Source: an uncultured Rhizobiaceae bacterium (GTDB taxonomy: Bacteria; Pseudomonadota; Alphaproteobacteria; Rhizobiales; Rhizobiaceae). Taken from it: DNA of 64,000 bases. The stretch spans positions 558,001 through 622,000 of the forward strand of contig CATQIJ010000013.1 in NCBI GenBank assembly GCA_958296345.1, given 5' to 3'. The notes below the pieces were generated by a model. It did no database searches. It was not told where the DNA came from and saw nothing but the letters and a program-made list of their open reading frames with translations. Below are positions 10,179 to 21,788 of the stretch, piece after piece (positions within the stretch are counted from its first letter, which is position 1; each line of letters opens with the position of its first letter). The translations under genes were made by a program, and so were the position numbers.

Positions 10179-10237
10179 CTAGAAAATAAAAATGCGAATT
10201 TAGAGTTAACTTAAAAAAAGCGCTGAATGTTAGTTTA

Positions 10238-10774
10238 TTAGGTTTTCATCATGCGTTTGATCAGATTATCTTTGATGATGAACTGGTGCATGAGAGCAGC
10301 GCCTATATGCATGGCGACCAAAAGCGCAATAAATAAACCTAGCCAGTGATGCACCTCAAGAAGTTGATTGCCGAATTCTCGGTTTTTTTCTGCTATTCTT
10401 GGCAGCGTCATTCCAAAAAAGAATGGAATTTTAGCCACCCCCCAAGTGTTGGTCGCATACCACCCTAAAATTGGTTGAATGATAAGGCCAGCATATAACA
10501 AAGAATGAACTGCTCTAGCAGCTAATTGTTGAGGGCCTGCATCGCCTACATGTTTTGGAATGGGTGGTTTTGAGAGTTTGGATATAATTATTTTGAGCAC
10601 AACAAGTAGCAATAAAAGAAAGCCTGTAGCGCGGTGGTAATCATAATGTTTGCCAATTTTGAAGTCGTTACCCATAAGAATCCCTACAACAATTACATAA
10701 AGCATTAAAGCTGCCATGACCCAATGGATTATTCGCATTGGAAGGGAGTAACCGCGTGTTATTTGTGACTCACT
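10238..10774 (-). CDS. Cytochrome b561 family protein
   Basis: RGYSLPMRIIHWVMAALM...HHWLGLFIALLVAMHIGAALMH. Confidence 0.88.
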   Translation of the reverse strand, partial: SESQITRGYSLPMRIIHWVMAALMLYVIVVGILMGNDFKIGKHYDYHRATGFLLLLLVVLKIIISKLSKPPIPKHVGDAGPQQLAARAVHSLLYAGLIIQPILGWYATNTWGVAKIPFFFGMTLPRIAEKNREFGNQLLEVHHWLGLFIALLVAMHIGAALMHQFIIKDNLIKRMMKT

Positions 10775-11008
10775 CATTCTACTAATGCTCCAATATATCT
10801 TGCTTGTCATGACTTGTTTCTAAGTTACGCGTAAATGTTGAAACCCGTCAACTGAGCGAGAAATCAAACAAGACTAATGATTATGCCTAAAAGCTTGACA
10901 AAATGCTGTTTTATGGTGTTTTTGCGTCAGATAATAACATTAGTTTGATTGCCGCATAACTGTTGCATTTATTTCAATCAAACATACTTCAGGATAGATC
11001 GAAGACAG

Positions 11009-11614
11009 ATGGAAAAATTTAATAAGCTTACTGCCGTTGCAGCACCTATGCCGATTATCAATATTGATACGGATATGATTATTCCAAAAGACTATCTTAA
11101 AACGATTAAGCGCACTGGCTTAGGCGAAGGTCTATTTGCAGAAATGCGCTATCATGAAGATGGAACAGATAATGCAGAGTTCGTATTAAACACACCTGCA
11201 TATTCTAAAGCTCAAATTTTAGTTGCTGGTGATAACTTTGGCTGTGGCTCGTCACGCGAACACGCACCTTGGGCTCTAATTGATTTTGGTATTCGCTGCG
11301 TTATTTCAACCAGCTTTGCTGATATCTTTTATAATAACTGCTTTAAGAATGGCATTTTGCCAATCGTTGTTTCTCAAGATGAGCTTGATAAATTGATGGA
11401 CGATGCAGAGCGCGGTGCAAACTCAACTATGTCAATTGATTTAGAAGCTCAAACAATTTCTGGTCCTGATGGCGGCACAATCAAGTTTGAAATTGACCAA
11501 GGCCGCAAGGATCGTTTGATAAGTGGTATCGATGATATTGGTGAAACGCTTGGTAAGGCAGCTGATATTACTAGCTTTGAAGCTAAGAATGCTGAAAATC
11601 GTCCTTGGGCGTAA
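11009..11614 (+). CDS. leuD: 3-isopropylmalate dehydratase small subunit
   Basis: [31 protein letters not shown]. Confidence 0.95.
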   Translation: MEKFNKLTAVAAPMPIINIDTDMIIPKDYLKTIKRTGLGEGLFAEMRYHEDGTDNAEFVLNTPAYSKAQILVAGDNFGCGSSREHAPWALIDFGIRCVISTSFADIFYNNCFKNGILPIVVSQDELDKLMDDAERGANSTMSIDLEAQTISGPDGGTIKFEIDQGRKDRLISGIDDIGETLGKAADITSFEAKNAENRPWA

Positions 11615-11619
11615 TTGCT

Positions 11620-12621
11620 TTATTCCAAAGTTTGTACGAATAAAATCTCTTCAATAGGCTGACCATTACGGAGTAATTCCGTCGTCAGTCTATATTCGCC
11701 TTTATCTGGTTTTGTCCGTTTCCCAGAATATCCTGAGTAATCTGCTTTGTGGCGATCTAACGGTTTTGTCGTGTTTTGAGTGATTAAGCCTTTTGGTCCT
11801 TCAAGGGTAAATCTAACTTGATCACCTTTTCTTAAATTTATGAACCATGCCCAACCAACAATCGCCTGATCTGACTCGCTCAGTTTTTTGGGAGCGCCAA
11901 TTTTTACAAGCTCTTTATGTGTGACCGCGCTACCCGTAATTCCGGAAATCATTAAACGTGATGTGTTCGCAGAGAAGTATTTAATCGTATCTTTATTGAG
12001 TAATGTATTTTTAGATTTGGTTGACGAGCAATTCTGCGATGGTTTTGCGCCTGAAATTGGATCGAGCCATTGTCCATTTTTGCGAACGGTAAGATGAACG
12101 TGCGGGAAAGCAGCAAATCCTGAATTACCTACAAAGCCAAGTATGTCGCCTTGTTTTAATTTCTGGCCTTTTTTGACTGTAATTGAATTTTTCTTGAGAT
12201 GACAAACTTGAGACTCATATCCATTTACATGTGTAATGATGATGCCATTTCCGCATTCGTTGCCTTTAATGTTCGCTTTATCTTGTGGTGTGAGCATAAG
12301 CTTATCTTCTTCTCCATCTTGAAATGCTTTTACAATACCATCAGCAGAGGCAATTACAGGAACATTGTCTTTTATGTTTTCTAGAGAGAGTAAGCGTATG
12401 TCTATTCCCTTGTGACCACCATATGTAGCGCCTTGGCAATAAGTATCGGATGCGGTTTTATTGCTTAGAACATCCGGCAAATTTTGAATGAAACAGTCTT
12501 TATTAAGCTCGCAATTAATTGGTAGGCCAAATTTTAGTTCTTCGCTATTTGCTAAATTTGTAAAGCCTAAAAGCCCTATGGTGAAAAGGCCGCGCTTCAA
12601 CAGTTGAAAAACTGCTCGCAT
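11620..12621 (-). CDS. M23 family metallopeptidase, secreted
   Basis: GGHKGIDIR... and [15 protein letters not shown]; signal peptide [26 protein letters not shown]. Confidence 0.85.
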   Translation of the reverse strand: MRAVFQLLKRGLFTIGLLGFTNLANSEELKFGLPINCELNKDCFIQNLPDVLSNKTASDTYCQGATYGGHKGIDIRLLSLENIKDNVPVIASADGIVKAFQDGEEDKLMLTPQDKANIKGNECGNGIIITHVNGYESQVCHLKKNSITVKKGQKLKQGDILGFVGNSGFAAFPHVHLTVRKNGQWLDPISGAKPSQNCSSTKSKNTLLNKDTIKYFSANTSRLMISGITGSAVTHKELVKIGAPKKLSESDQAIVGWAWFINLRKGDQVRFTLEGPKGLITQNTTKPLDRHKADYSGYSGKRTKPDKGEYRLTTELLRNGQPIEEILFVQTLE

Positions 12622-12670
12622 GGGTTTATTCACTGATGCAGATTTAACAAAAAACCTTAAAGGTATATTC

Positions 12671-13783
12671 ATGGCAACGCGCAAAGTGTTTCTCCTCCCT
12701 GGAGATGGTATTGGTCCAGAAGCGACCGCAGAAGTAACTAGGATTATCAACTGGATGAACGAAACGCTAGACGCTGGTTTCGAAGTTGAAGAAGGCCTCG
12801 TTGGCGGTGCAGCATACGATGCGCATGGCGAAGCTATTTCTGATAGTGACATGGAAAAAGCTTTAGCTGCAGATGCTGTTCTTTTTGGGGCAGTGGGCGG
12901 TCCTAAGTGGGATGATGTTCCTTATGAAGCGCGCCCTGAAGCAGGTCTTTTACGCTTGCGTAAAGATATGGAACTCTTTGCAAACTTGCGTCCAGCAATT
13001 TGTTATCCAGCTTTGGCTGATTCATCGTCACTTCGTAAAGACGTTGTTGAAGGCTTGGATATTCTAATTGTTCGTGAGCTTACGGGCGGTGTTTATTTTG
13101 GTGAACCAAAAACAATTACTGATCTTGGCAATGGCCAAAAGCGTGCGGTTGATACGCAAGTTTATGATACGTATGAAATTGAACGTATTGCAGGCGTTGC
13201 ATTTGAAATGGCACGCACACGCGATAATCGCGTATGTTCTATGGAAAAACGTAACGTTATGAAATCAGGCGTTCTTTGGAATGATGTTGTTTCAGCTACG
13301 CACAAAGAAAAATATGCTGACGTTGAATTAGATCACATGCTTGCAGATGCTGGCGGTATGCAGCTTGTACGCTGGCCAAAACAGTTTGATGTGATTGTAA
13401 CTGATAATCTCTTTGGTGATATGCTGTCAGATGTTGCAGCAATGCTCACAGGATCATTAGGTATGTTGCCTTCTGCTTCACTCGGTGCACCAGATCCGGT
13501 AACGGGTGCGCGTAAAGCGATGTATGAACCGGTTCACGGTTCTGCCCCTGATATTGCAGGTCAAGGAATTGCGAACCCAATCGCTATGATTGCGTCATTT
13601 GCAATGATGTTGCGTTATTCATTCAACATGGTTGAAGAAGCTGATAAAGTTGAAAAAGCAATTGCTAATGTATTGGATACAGGCAAGCGTACTGGTGATA
13701 TTTGGTCAGAAGGGTGTGAAAAAATCACCACTGCTCAAATGGGTGATGAAATTCTTGCTGAACTTCAAACGCTTGTGTCATAA
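12671..13783 (+). CDS. leuB: 3-isopropylmalate dehydrogenase
   Basis: [36 protein letters not shown]. Confidence 0.97.
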   Translation: MATRKVFLLPGDGIGPEATAEVTRIINWMNETLDAGFEVEEGLVGGAAYDAHGEAISDSDMEKALAADAVLFGAVGGPKWDDVPYEARPEAGLLRLRKDMELFANLRPAICYPALADSSSLRKDVVEGLDILIVRELTGGVYFGEPKTITDLGNGQKRAVDTQVYDTYEIERIAGVAFEMARTRDNRVCSMEKRNVMKSGVLWNDVVSATHKEKYADVELDHMLADAGGMQLVRWPKQFDVIVTDNLFGDMLSDVAAMLTGSLGMLPSASLGAPDPVTGARKAMYEPVHGSAPDIAGQGIANPIAMIASFAMMLRYSFNMVEEADKVEKAIANVLDTGKRTGDIWSEGCEKITTAQMGDEILAELQTLVS

Positions 13784-13795
13784 GTATTGATATAC

Positions 13796-14227
13796 ATGAG
13801 CCACCAGTTTGAAACTTATTTCAAATCATTGGCTGGCTCATGGGCCTTGGAGCGCAAAATCTCTACAGGTGAAACATTAAATGGAAAAGCTGTATTTGAA
13901 CTTGTTTCGAGTACGGCTTTTTTATTGCACGAAGAAGGTGAGCTTAAATTATTGAGCGGCCTAGAAATTCCTGCTTCTAGAAATTGGTTTTGGCATTTAT
14001 CTGATAATACTGACTTGGAGATCACTTATGATGAAGCGCGATTGCAGGATTATCATTTGATAAATTTGCATAAAAGAGAAGATTACTGGATTGGCTCTGC
14101 TCAACATTTATGTGGTGCCGATCTGTATTCAGGAGAGTATTTGTTTTCGGAAGATAGGTTTGAAATAACTCAAACAGTTAAAGGTCCGCAGAAAGATTAT
14201 TTTGTGATCAGTATTTATTCAAAATAA
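13796..14227 (+). CDS. DUF6314-like protein
   Basis: Overall composition and motifs; ORF follows leuB. Confidence 0.6.
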   Translation: MSHQFETYFKSLAGSWALERKISTGETLNGKAVFELVSSTAFLLHEEGELKLLSGLEIPASRNWFWHLSDNTDLEITYDEARLQDYHLINLHKREDYWIGSAQHLCGADLYSGEYLFSEDRFEITQTVKGPQKDYFVISIYSK

Positions 14228-14799
14228 CTTGTAGGTGTTCCTGAGTATTTGCCACGCTTACCAAAAAATTCTGGCTTATCTTTCCCGCAGATGAAAACTT
14301 CAGCTTTTGTATCTGCTAATTCTTGTGACAATTTATTGGCGTTTTTATTGGCGCGTGCATCTACATAACCTACGACGCAGGAAGTTGGCTTTTCATGATT
14401 TCCAACAGTGGAGACGACAAGTACCTGCCCTTCTAACCCCTTTTTATATTCACCGTTGTCATTGGCGTTTTCAATGAAATACCTAATAATTGCAGCATAG
14501 GGTTTGTTATCTTTTAGACGCCATTCAATCGTATCGTTGGCGCGATTGAATTGACCAAAGCTTTCCCATTGATCGCTAAGTTTTGAGATATGACCAAAAC
14601 GAACCATTTGGCGCAGGTCACCTTCTGAAAAAATAACAGGAAATCCTGTGTAACCAGCACAAGTGGCCGTTAAGCCCAGTTCATATTCTGAAATCACTGT
14701 GCAGGTATTTTTAAAATCAATCTTTGTATAGGTATTGGTTTGGGCAGTCGCAGATGATGTGGCGAAGAAGAATGCTAATACCAAAAACCGACGCCACAT
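14215..14799 (-). CDS. Hypothetical secreted protein
   Basis: Signal peptide MWRRFLVLAFFFATSSATAQ; intact ORF. Confidence 0.6.
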   Translation of the reverse strand: MWRRFLVLAFFFATSSATAQTNTYTKIDFKNTCTVISEYELGLTATCAGYTGFPVIFSEGDLRQMVRFGHISKLSDQWESFGQFNRANDTIEWRLKDNKPYAAIIRYFIENANDNGEYKKGLEGQVLVVSTVGNHEKPTSCVVGYVDARANKNANKLSQELADTKAEVFICGKDKPEFFGKRGKYSGTPTSYFE

Positions 14800-14809
14800 G
14801 ATTGCTACC

Positions 14810-15100
14810 TTAAATAAACATTGGGATGAGTGATGTTGCTATGAAGCGCTGTAGGAAGAATATGATCACCAAAACTACGATTGGAGAGAGATCTATTCCG
14901 TTTAGGTTTGGCATAAAGCGTCTGATAGGACGATAAAGCGGTTCTGTTAACTGATAGAGCATACTGCCAATTTGGCCGACAAACTGGTTTGATGAATTGA
15001 TGACATTAAAGGCAAAGAGCCAAGAAAAAATGGCTGATGCGATAATGATGAACCAGACGATATCAAGAATGAATAAAAGAGTTTGAAAAATTGCGATCAT
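14810..15100 (-). CDS. YggT family membrane protein
   Basis: LTEPLYRPIRRFMPNLNGIDLSPIVVLVIIFFLQ. Confidence 0.9.
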   Translation of the reverse strand: MIAIFQTLLFILDIVWFIIIASAIFSWLFAFNVINSSNQFVGQIGSMLYQLTEPLYRPIRRFMPNLNGIDLSPIVVLVIIFFLQRFIATSLIPMFI

Positions 15101-15154
15101 TGAGCTGCTTTCAGTTTTAGTGTTCTTATCATTTGGCCTTTATAGCGGTCTAAA

Positions 15155-15868
15155 TCAAGTATGATTATTTGCTGGCCCTATCCAATGGTTAAGAAAATCA
15201 TCCAACCATTGTTTGACTTGAGGATCGTGTTTCGGTCTTGCTTCGAACTGTTGTTCGCGATTTTGTGCTCCTGGCAGTACAAACCGATGTGCTGCTTTGG
15301 TTGTCCATTTGTGCATCATATAGTGTGTTACTTCTGAATGAAACTGAACGCCATAGGCATTTTTACCGTATTTGTAAGCTTGGTTTGGGTATTCTTCGCC
15401 GCTTGCTAGAAGCATTGCATCTTTTGGAAGTGAGAAACCTTCTGTATGCCATTGGTAAACATGATCAGGCCATGACATTAAAGTTTCGCCTGCTTGGGTC
15501 GCTTTAATTGGATAATAGCCAACTTCAACAAATTCATCTTTGTGCGTTGAAACTTCGCCGCCCAGATGCTTGCAAAGCATTTGTGCTCCAAGGCAAATCC
15601 CGAAAAATGGTTTGTTTTCTTTGAGCGGTACTGACATCCAGTCGATTTCGCGTTTGATGTACTCATCATTATCATTGGAGCTCATTGGTCCGCCAAAAAC
15701 TACGGCGCCAGCATATTCTTCTAGTGTTTCTGGTAGCTCGTCCCCAAGTGGGGGTCGACATGCAACCAAGTGATACCCCATTTCTTCAAGCATCATGCCT
15801 ACGCGCCCTGGTGTAGACGCTTCTTGATGCATTATTGTTAGGATTTTTGGTTTTTTATGATTGGTCAT
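15155..15868 (-). CDS. Class I glutamine amidotransferase-like protein
   Basis: PFFGICLGAQMLCKHLGG, GVQFHSEVTH; start at MTNHKKPKIL preferred. Confidence 0.85.
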   Translation of the reverse strand: MTNHKKPKILTIMHQEASTPGRVGMMLEEMGYHLVACRPPLGDELPETLEEYAGAVVFGGPMSSNDNDEYIKREIDWMSVPLKENKPFFGICLGAQMLCKHLGGEVSTHKDEFVEVGYYPIKATQAGETLMSWPDHVYQWHTEGFSLPKDAMLLASGEEYPNQAYKYGKNAYGVQFHSEVTHYMMHKWTTKAAHRFVLPGAQNREQQFEARPKHDPQVKQWLDDFLNHWIGPANNHT

Positions 15869-16346
15869 TAGGCGGATTTGGGTTCGCTTCTTTTGAATTT
15901 CTTTTCCATACTCTTTGCTTGAGTAATACGCGATTTCTGGATTCAACGCCCATCAATTCAGCGATGCGCCAAACAACATTGTCTTCTAATTCATGTAAAA
16001 CGCCATCTGCAAAGACCATTTCCCAAAGATGTTCTATGATCTTTATACGTTCTTCTTCGTTTAAGGTGCGTTTTAAGATGCTTGTAAATTTATAAAGATC
16101 AATTGCCTCTTGCTCAGCTGTTTTAGCTTCAATTGTAAGGCTTTTTGTTTCTTCTTCACTTAGATCAAATTGCTGAGATAGTAGTTCAGCCATTCGGGTT
16201 TGTTCTTCTTCGCGAATAACCCCATCAACTGCAATCACATGATACATAAGGGCAGCCTCTGCTAGCTGCATTTTATCATGGATGAAAATTTTTGGTTCTT
16301 CAGATGCAGAAAGATCTGTAACGAATTTTTTAAGGATATCAAACAT
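15855..16346 (-). CDS. TerB-like tellurite resistance family protein
   Basis: VIAVDGVIREEEQTRM...EMVFADGVLHELEDNVVWRIAELMGV. Confidence 0.85.
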   Translation of the reverse strand: MFDILKKFVTDLSASEEPKIFIHDKMQLAEAALMYHVIAVDGVIREEEQTRMAELLSQQFDLSEEETKSLTIEAKTAEQEAIDLYKFTSILKRTLNEEERIKIIEHLWEMVFADGVLHELEDNVVWRIAELMGVESRNRVLLKQRVWKRNSKEANPNPPNDQS

Positions 16347-16418
16347 AAGCTCAACCTAATCAATTCATGCCAAGATTCAAGCCTTGGCATAATAATGTTA
16401 GGTGTGCACTTTTATATA

Positions 16419-18287
16419 CTAACCGACGATGAAAGCAGTCTCGTCAATATTTGTATTTTCAGTATTCGCTTTAATGATATCTGATAGAGATAAGTTATTG
16501 AGCCATTGTTGATCTGCTTTGCTCATTGATCTTGTATAAAAGTTTTCATCAGCTTTAGCAGTTTTAGCAAACTGCTCGGAAACAATTGTTGTGAAAGTTT
16601 CACCTAGCATTGAGTAACCTGAAGCATTTTCAGCTAAGCCGCCAACCCATAAACCAATTTCATCTGGTGATGAATAAACTGAAGCGAGTTGTTCGCCAAC
16701 ACCATCTTGGAAAATTGGATCATCGAAGCTTTCGATCTTTCTCATTCCAAGCTCTTTACGCATCTCATTATAAGTCGGAAGGTTGCGATCTCGCCCACGC
16801 TGAATATTAAGCGATGCAAGATCAAGGCCCGGCGCACCAGATCCTGGAGGGCCAAAGAGGCGGTTACGCAGGCCATCGACAATTTTATTGTCGACTTTCT
16901 CTGAAGTTTGCTCACTTTGACCAGAAAGTATGGCACCGATGCCTTCTTGTTTCGTGAAATTAGGATTGAAGAAAACATCATCAAGTGAAACTTGTTTAAT
17001 GCTTCCATCATCCTGTTTCACCGCAACCTTTTCACTCACGAGAGTGTGCCCCAGCCTATATGCGGCGGTTGCGAATTCGTTAGATACTTTTCCATCATTT
17101 GTTTTTTGGTTGATGTAGAAATTGTCAGGGTTCGCGTTTTTAGCACCAAGAAGTACTGGCAAAAACTCGTTATAAGTAATTGCTTGAACTTCAGCTGTAA
17201 CAATTTTACGGGCTTCTGTGAAAATACGCTCATCTGACATTAATGGGTTTTTGTCGGCTATTATGCTTGCCTGACGATTATGCTCGCGTACAAATAGAGT
17301 TTGTAGCGATAATAGGCCTGGTTGTTCTGCGGCACGTTTATCACCTGCTAGTACAACATTATCCGGATCTGCAAGTAAGAAACCGTCTTCACCTATTTTC
17401 ATTTGGCCACCAACATGAGAGCGTAAGTGTTCTGTTTCTTCTGGTGTTGCGCCATAAACCATAGAGGCATCAATAAGCGGTGTTTGTTCGTTTATTTGTT
17501 GGCGAACACCATTTGCATCAACTACGCCTTTAGAGCGAGTGAATGGAATAAAGCTTCGTCCTGTACCAGTTGGATCTAATCCTGGATCGCCTTTTGGTAC
17601 AGAAATCTTCGCTTTTTCTTCGCCTCCTTTTGTTAAGATCATGTCGTGGTCAATAAATTGACCCCAAGACCATAAAAGATCAGATGCGTTATTGTTATTT
17701 TTTGTCTCTTGCCCTTTTTGGTCAGCTACAGCGTTTGAAACGTCTCTTGGCGCAGGTCTATCTTTTCCTGGGAGCTCACCAGTCTTAGCTCCGTCACCTG
17801 CTGGTACGAGTCGTGAAAGAGTTTCATCTGCGAGGGGTTTAGCAAATGGACCAGGTTTTGGCTTTGGGTGAGGTTTTGAATTTCCACCACCCGAAATAGT
17901 AATTGAGAAGCCGTTATTGTGATTTTCAAAACTTGGGAAGTTTAATGTTATATTTGCATTTCCTTGGATTGAAATCTTTGAAACTTGATTTGAAAGCATA
18001 TTTTTTAGATCGAAAAAGATATTCGTTCCAAATTTATCCGCATTGATTTTAATGCTGCCTTGATTTCCTTGATTGTAACCACTTACCGCCCCTACATTAG
18101 AAGGCTTTCCTGAGGAGACAGGGTTTTGATTATGCTTGGTTCCGCAAGTTCTCACGGGATTATTTAAAGATTTTGAAACGTTTTTGAATTTCATCGACGA
18201 TTGCGCGTCTGCTTGTACTCTTTGAGTATTATTTGAAATGTTTGAGTTATGTTGAACGTTAACTTTGCTTATCATTTTAATCACCAA
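16419..18287 (-). CDS. Animal-type haem peroxidase family protein
   Basis: LLWSWGQFIDHDM, LIDASMVYGATPEE, LFVREHNRQASIIA, ARKIVTAEVQAITYNEFLPVLLG, LNIQRGRDRNLPTYNEMR. Confidence 0.9.
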   Translation of the reverse strand: MVIKMISKVNVQHNSNISNNTQRVQADAQSSMKFKNVSKSLNNPVRTCGTKHNQNPVSSGKPSNVGAVSGYNQGNQGSIKINADKFGTNIFFDLKNMLSNQVSKISIQGNANITLNFPSFENHNNGFSITISGGGNSKPHPKPKPGPFAKPLADETLSRLVPAGDGAKTGELPGKDRPAPRDVSNAVADQKGQETKNNNNASDLLWSWGQFIDHDMILTKGGEEKAKISVPKGDPGLDPTGTGRSFIPFTRSKGVVDANGVRQQINEQTPLIDASMVYGATPEETEHLRSHVGGQMKIGEDGFLLADPDNVVLAGDKRAAEQPGLLSLQTLFVREHNRQASIIADKNPLMSDERIFTEARKIVTAEVQAITYNEFLPVLLGAKNANPDNFYINQKTNDGKVSNEFATAAYRLGHTLVSEKVAVKQDDGSIKQVSLDDVFFNPNFTKQEGIGAILSGQSEQTSEKVDNKIVDGLRNRLFGPPGSGAPGLDLASLNIQRGRDRNLPTYNEMRKELGMRKIESFDDPIFQDGVGEQLASVYSSPDEIGLWVGGLAENASGYSMLGETFTTIVSEQFAKTAKADENFYTRSMSKADQQWLNNLSLSDIIKANTENTNIDETAFIVG

Positions 18288-18389
18288 TAGGTTTTTTCAG
18301 GCGCGGAATATTACGCTAAGAAAAAAATATCACAGTTTTGTGAGTGTAAATATTGGGATGTATTGCTGAGCAGTGACCGTAAAGACTAC

Positions 18390-19796
18390 TTAGATGTGTA
18401 GGGGTTTTCCGTGTGTAGCAAGTGCTGCTTCTCTAACAACTTCTGAGAGAGTTGGGTGCGCATGACATGTTCTGCCTAGATCTTCAGATGATCCGCCGAA
18501 CTCCATCAAGACAGCGCATTCGTGAATCATATCGCCAGCACCAAAGCCTACAATATGAACACCAAGAACACGGTCCGTCGTTTTTTCAGCTAGAAATTTT
18601 ACAAAACCCTCTGTTTGGTTCATTGCGCGTGCACGGCCATTTGCCATGAACGGGAATTGGCCTACTACATAATCTACGTCAGCAGCTTTTAATTCTTCTT
18701 CGGTTTTACCAACAGATGCTACTTCAGGCATGGTGTAAACAACGCCCGGAATAACATCGTAATTAACGTGTCCTGCTTGGCCTGCAATGGTTTCAGCTAC
18801 GGCAACACCTTCATCTTCGGCTTTGTGAGCGAGCATTGGCCCTTCGGTTACATCGCCAATTGCCCAAATGCCTTCGACGTTAGTTTTCCAATGGCTTGTT
18901 TTAACTTTGCCACGTTCGACTTCGACGCCTGCTGCCTCAAGACCAAGATTATCCGTGTAAGGGCGGCGACCTGTAGCAACTAGAACGATATCTGCATCGA
19001 GTATTTGCGTATCACCACCTGCAACAGGTTCAAAAGATACACTTGCACCTTTACCCTTTTTCTCAACGCCAGTAACTTTTGAGGAAAGATGAAATTTGAA
19101 GCCTTGCTTTTTTAACATTCTTTGGAATTGTTTAGAAACGTCATTATCCATGCCGCCTAGAATTGTATCAAGGTATTCAACAACCGTTACTTCGCTGCCT
19201 AAGCGGTTCCACACAGAGCCCATTTCAAGGCCAATAACGCCGCCGCCGACAATAACCATTTTCTTAGGAACAGATGAAAGTGCAATTGCACCGGTTGAAG
19301 AGACGATTGTCTTCTCATCGATATCAACTTCAAGGCCTGGAATACCAGCAACATCAGAGCCTGTTGCAATAACAATATTTTTAGCAGTAACTTCTTGTGC
19401 TTTACCCTTATCATCAGTGACAGTTACTTTGCCCTGCCCAGCGATTGAGCCAGTACCATGAAAGACGTCGACTTTGTTCTTTTTCATAAGATAAGCGACG
19501 CCATCAACATTAGCTTTTACGGTGTTATCTTTGTGCGCCATCATGGCTTTCAGGTTTAGCTTTGGTTTTCCAACATCAATACCTAATGCTTCCATACCGT
19601 GATTTGCTTCTGCAAACATTTCTGAGGCGTGAAGAAGTGCTTTTGATGGAATACAGCCAACATTTAAACATGTGCCACCAAGCGTTGCGCTTTTTTCGAT
19701 GATGGCTGTTTTCAAACCTAACTGTCCGCATTTAATTGCGCAGACATAACCACCCGGTCCTGAGCCAATGATTACTACGTCGTATGTGTCAGCCAT
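18390..19796 (-). CDS. lpdA: Dihydrolipoyl dehydrogenase
   Basis: [31 protein letters not shown]. Confidence 0.97.
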   Translation of the reverse strand: MADTYDVVIIGSGPGGYVCAIKCGQLGLKTAIIEKSATLGGTCLNVGCIPSKALLHASEMFAEANHGMEALGIDVGKPKLNLKAMMAHKDNTVKANVDGVAYLMKKNKVDVFHGTGSIAGQGKVTVTDDKGKAQEVTAKNIVIATGSDVAGIPGLEVDIDEKTIVSSTGAIALSSVPKKMVIVGGGVIGLEMGSVWNRLGSEVTVVEYLDTILGGMDNDVSKQFQRMLKKQGFKFHLSSKVTGVEKKGKGASVSFEPVAGGDTQILDADIVLVATGRRPYTDNLGLEAAGVEVERGKVKTSHWKTNVEGIWAIGDVTEGPMLAHKAEDEGVAVAETIAGQAGHVNYDVIPGVVYTMPEVASVGKTEEELKAADVDYVVGQFPFMANGRARAMNQTEGFVKFLAEKTTDRVLGVHIVGFGAGDMIHECAVLMEFGGSSEDLGRTCHAHPTLSEVVREAALATHGKPLHI

Positions 19797-19847
19797 GATA
19801 ATTGCGAGCCTTTTAGTCTGTCTTGTTAAACGTGGATACTTTTAAGT

Positions 19848-20252
19848 TTATGTAACTTGCCCAAGCAAAGGCCAAGCAAGCATTACATTTCCTACCATTG
19901 AAACTGCCCATGCGATGGTGCGTAAAAATGGAATGCCAATGATGTATAGCGGAATATAAGCAATGCGCGCCCAAAAATAGAGTTGTACTGCAATTGCACT
20001 GGTTGAATCCCAGCTTTCAGTAACGTGAACAATTAATACGAGTGCCGCAAAGACAGGAAAGGTCTCCAACATATTGTAATAAGCTCGTTCAAAGCGGCCA
20101 CCAATACCAGTTGTAAGAACTTCATCATCCCGTGAGCCAGCAAGACCCATAAAACCGTTTGTCAAAAATCCAGCACCCGCTTGGAGCACCATTTGGATGA
20201 GTACAAGGAAGATGGCGAAAATTAGATATTGTAGTTCGATGGACATATGCAT
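19848..20252 (-). CDS. MAPEG family membrane protein
   Basis: RAYYNMLETFPVFAALVL, FWARIAYIPLYIIGIPFLRT. Confidence 0.85.
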   Translation of the reverse strand: MHMSIELQYLIFAIFLVLIQMVLQAGAGFLTNGFMGLAGSRDDEVLTTGIGGRFERAYYNMLETFPVFAALVLIVHVTESWDSTSAIAVQLYFWARIAYIPLYIIGIPFLRTIAWAVSMVGNVMLAWPLLGQVT

Positions 20253-20287
20253 TCTCCAAAAGTTTATTCAGTACCAAGTTTACCAGA

Positions 20288-21766
20288 TTATAAATCCAAA
20301 ACCAGACGTTCTGGATCTTCTAGGCTTTCTTTTACGCGTACCAAGAATGTTACGGCCTCTTTTCCGTCAACAACTCTGTGATCGTATGATAATGCTAGAT
20401 ACATCATTGGGCGGATAACAATCTCGCCATTTACAACAACAGGGCGCTGGTCAATCTTGTGCATCCCGAGAATGCCAGATTGAGGTGAGTTTAGAATTGG
20501 TGTCGACATTAGTGAGCCGTAAACACCACCGTTAGAGATTGTAAATGTTCCACCTTGCATATCAGCCATCGAAAGATTGCCATCGCGAGCTTTGCGGCCC
20601 AGATTACCAATTTCTTTTTCAACTTCTGCAATAGACATTGCATCTGCATCGCGCACAACAGGAACAACAAGCCCTTTATCTGTTCCTACGGCTACACCAA
20701 TATGGGCAAAGTTTTTATATACGAGGTCTGTGCCATCAATCTCTGCATTAACTGCAGGAATTTCTTCTAGTGCATGGCAAACTGCTTTGGTGAAGAAACC
20801 CATGAAACCTAGTTTCACGCCATGTTTCTTTTCAAAGAGGTCTTTATATTTTTTGCGCATTTCCATAACAGCGGTCATGTCGACTTCATTGAAGGTCGTC
20901 AGCATAGCTGCTGTATTTTGTGCGTCTTTTAAGCGGCGTGCAATGGTTTGGCGAAGACGTGTCATCCGGACGCGTTCTTCACGCGGTGCATCATTAGTTG
21001 GTGCGCGCGCTGCTACGGGTGATGGAGTGCTTGATGCTTTTTGTGCATCTTCCTTTAAGACTTGTCCACGTTTGCCAGAACCTTGAACAGAAGCAGGATC
21101 AATGCCTTTTTCGGTAAGGATTTTCTGAGCAGATGGAGACGCAGGCATTTTTGAATCGCTTGCGGCGGCTGGTGCCGCAGTAGTCGTTGTCGTACCGCCA
21201 GATGCTACTGCTCCAGCAGCACCTTCTTCGATTTTGACTAATATTTCACCAACTTGAACTGTATCACCAGTTGCAGACATGATCTCTACAATTTTGCCAG
21301 AGACAGGCGACATGACTTCTTGTGCAGCTTTATCTGTTTCAAGTTCTACAATAGCTTCATCAACGGAAACACTATCGCCAACTTTTTTGTACCATTCACC
21401 AACACCAGCCTCTGTGACAGATTCACCAGCACTTGGAACTGGAACTTCGATAATTTTAGAGCCGCCGCTTGTGCCACCAATGCCATCTGCTTTGGTTGCA
21501 GCAGCAGTTGTTGGAGTAGTTGCTACCCCGCCTTCTGCAATCAAGCCGAGTAAAGCTCCGACTTCTACCGTTTCACCTTCTTTGACTGAGATATCACCAA
21601 GCACGCCAGCAGTTGGTGCTGGGACTTCAATGGAAACTTTATCTGTTTCAAGCTCTACGATAGGTTCATCAATTGCGACTGCTTCACCTGGTTTTTTCAA
21701 CCATTGACCTACAGTTGCTTCGCTTACTGATTCACCTAATGTTGGTACGCGGATTTCATTTGCCAT
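20288..21766 (-). CDS. sucB: 2-oxoglutarate dehydrogenase E2 component with two tandem lipoyl domains
   Basis: Two lipoyl-type motifs ([22 protein letters not shown]); catalytic [11 protein letters not shown]. Confidence 0.96.
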   Translation of the reverse strand: MANEIRVPTLGESVSEATVGQWLKKPGEAVAIDEPIVELETDKVSIEVPAPTAGVLGDISVKEGETVEVGALLGLIAEGGVATTPTTAAATKADGIGGTSGGSKIIEVPVPSAGESVTEAGVGEWYKKVGDSVSVDEAIVELETDKAAQEVMSPVSGKIVEIMSATGDTVQVGEILVKIEEGAAGAVASGGTTTTTAAPAAASDSKMPASPSAQKILTEKGIDPASVQGSGKRGQVLKEDAQKASSTPSPVAARAPTNDAPREERVRMTRLRQTIARRLKDAQNTAAMLTTFNEVDMTAVMEMRKKYKDLFEKKHGVKLGFMGFFTKAVCHALEEIPAVNAEIDGTDLVYKNFAHIGVAVGTDKGLVVPVVRDADAMSIAEVEKEIGNLGRKARDGNLSMADMQGGTFTISNGGVYGSLMSTPILNSPQSGILGMHKIDQRPVVVNGEIVIRPMMYLALSYDHRVVDGKEAVTFLVRVKESLEDPERLVLDL

Positions 21767-21788
21767 GCTTCAGTTTCTCTTCTTTTTT

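Noticed and set aside
20577-21086. Long plus-strand ORF antisense to sucB (and similar ORFs at 21279-21707, 19096-19461)
   Set aside because: Shadow ORFs opposite a strongly coding minus-strand gene; low-complexity Ser/Thr/Pro composition and no family resemblance.
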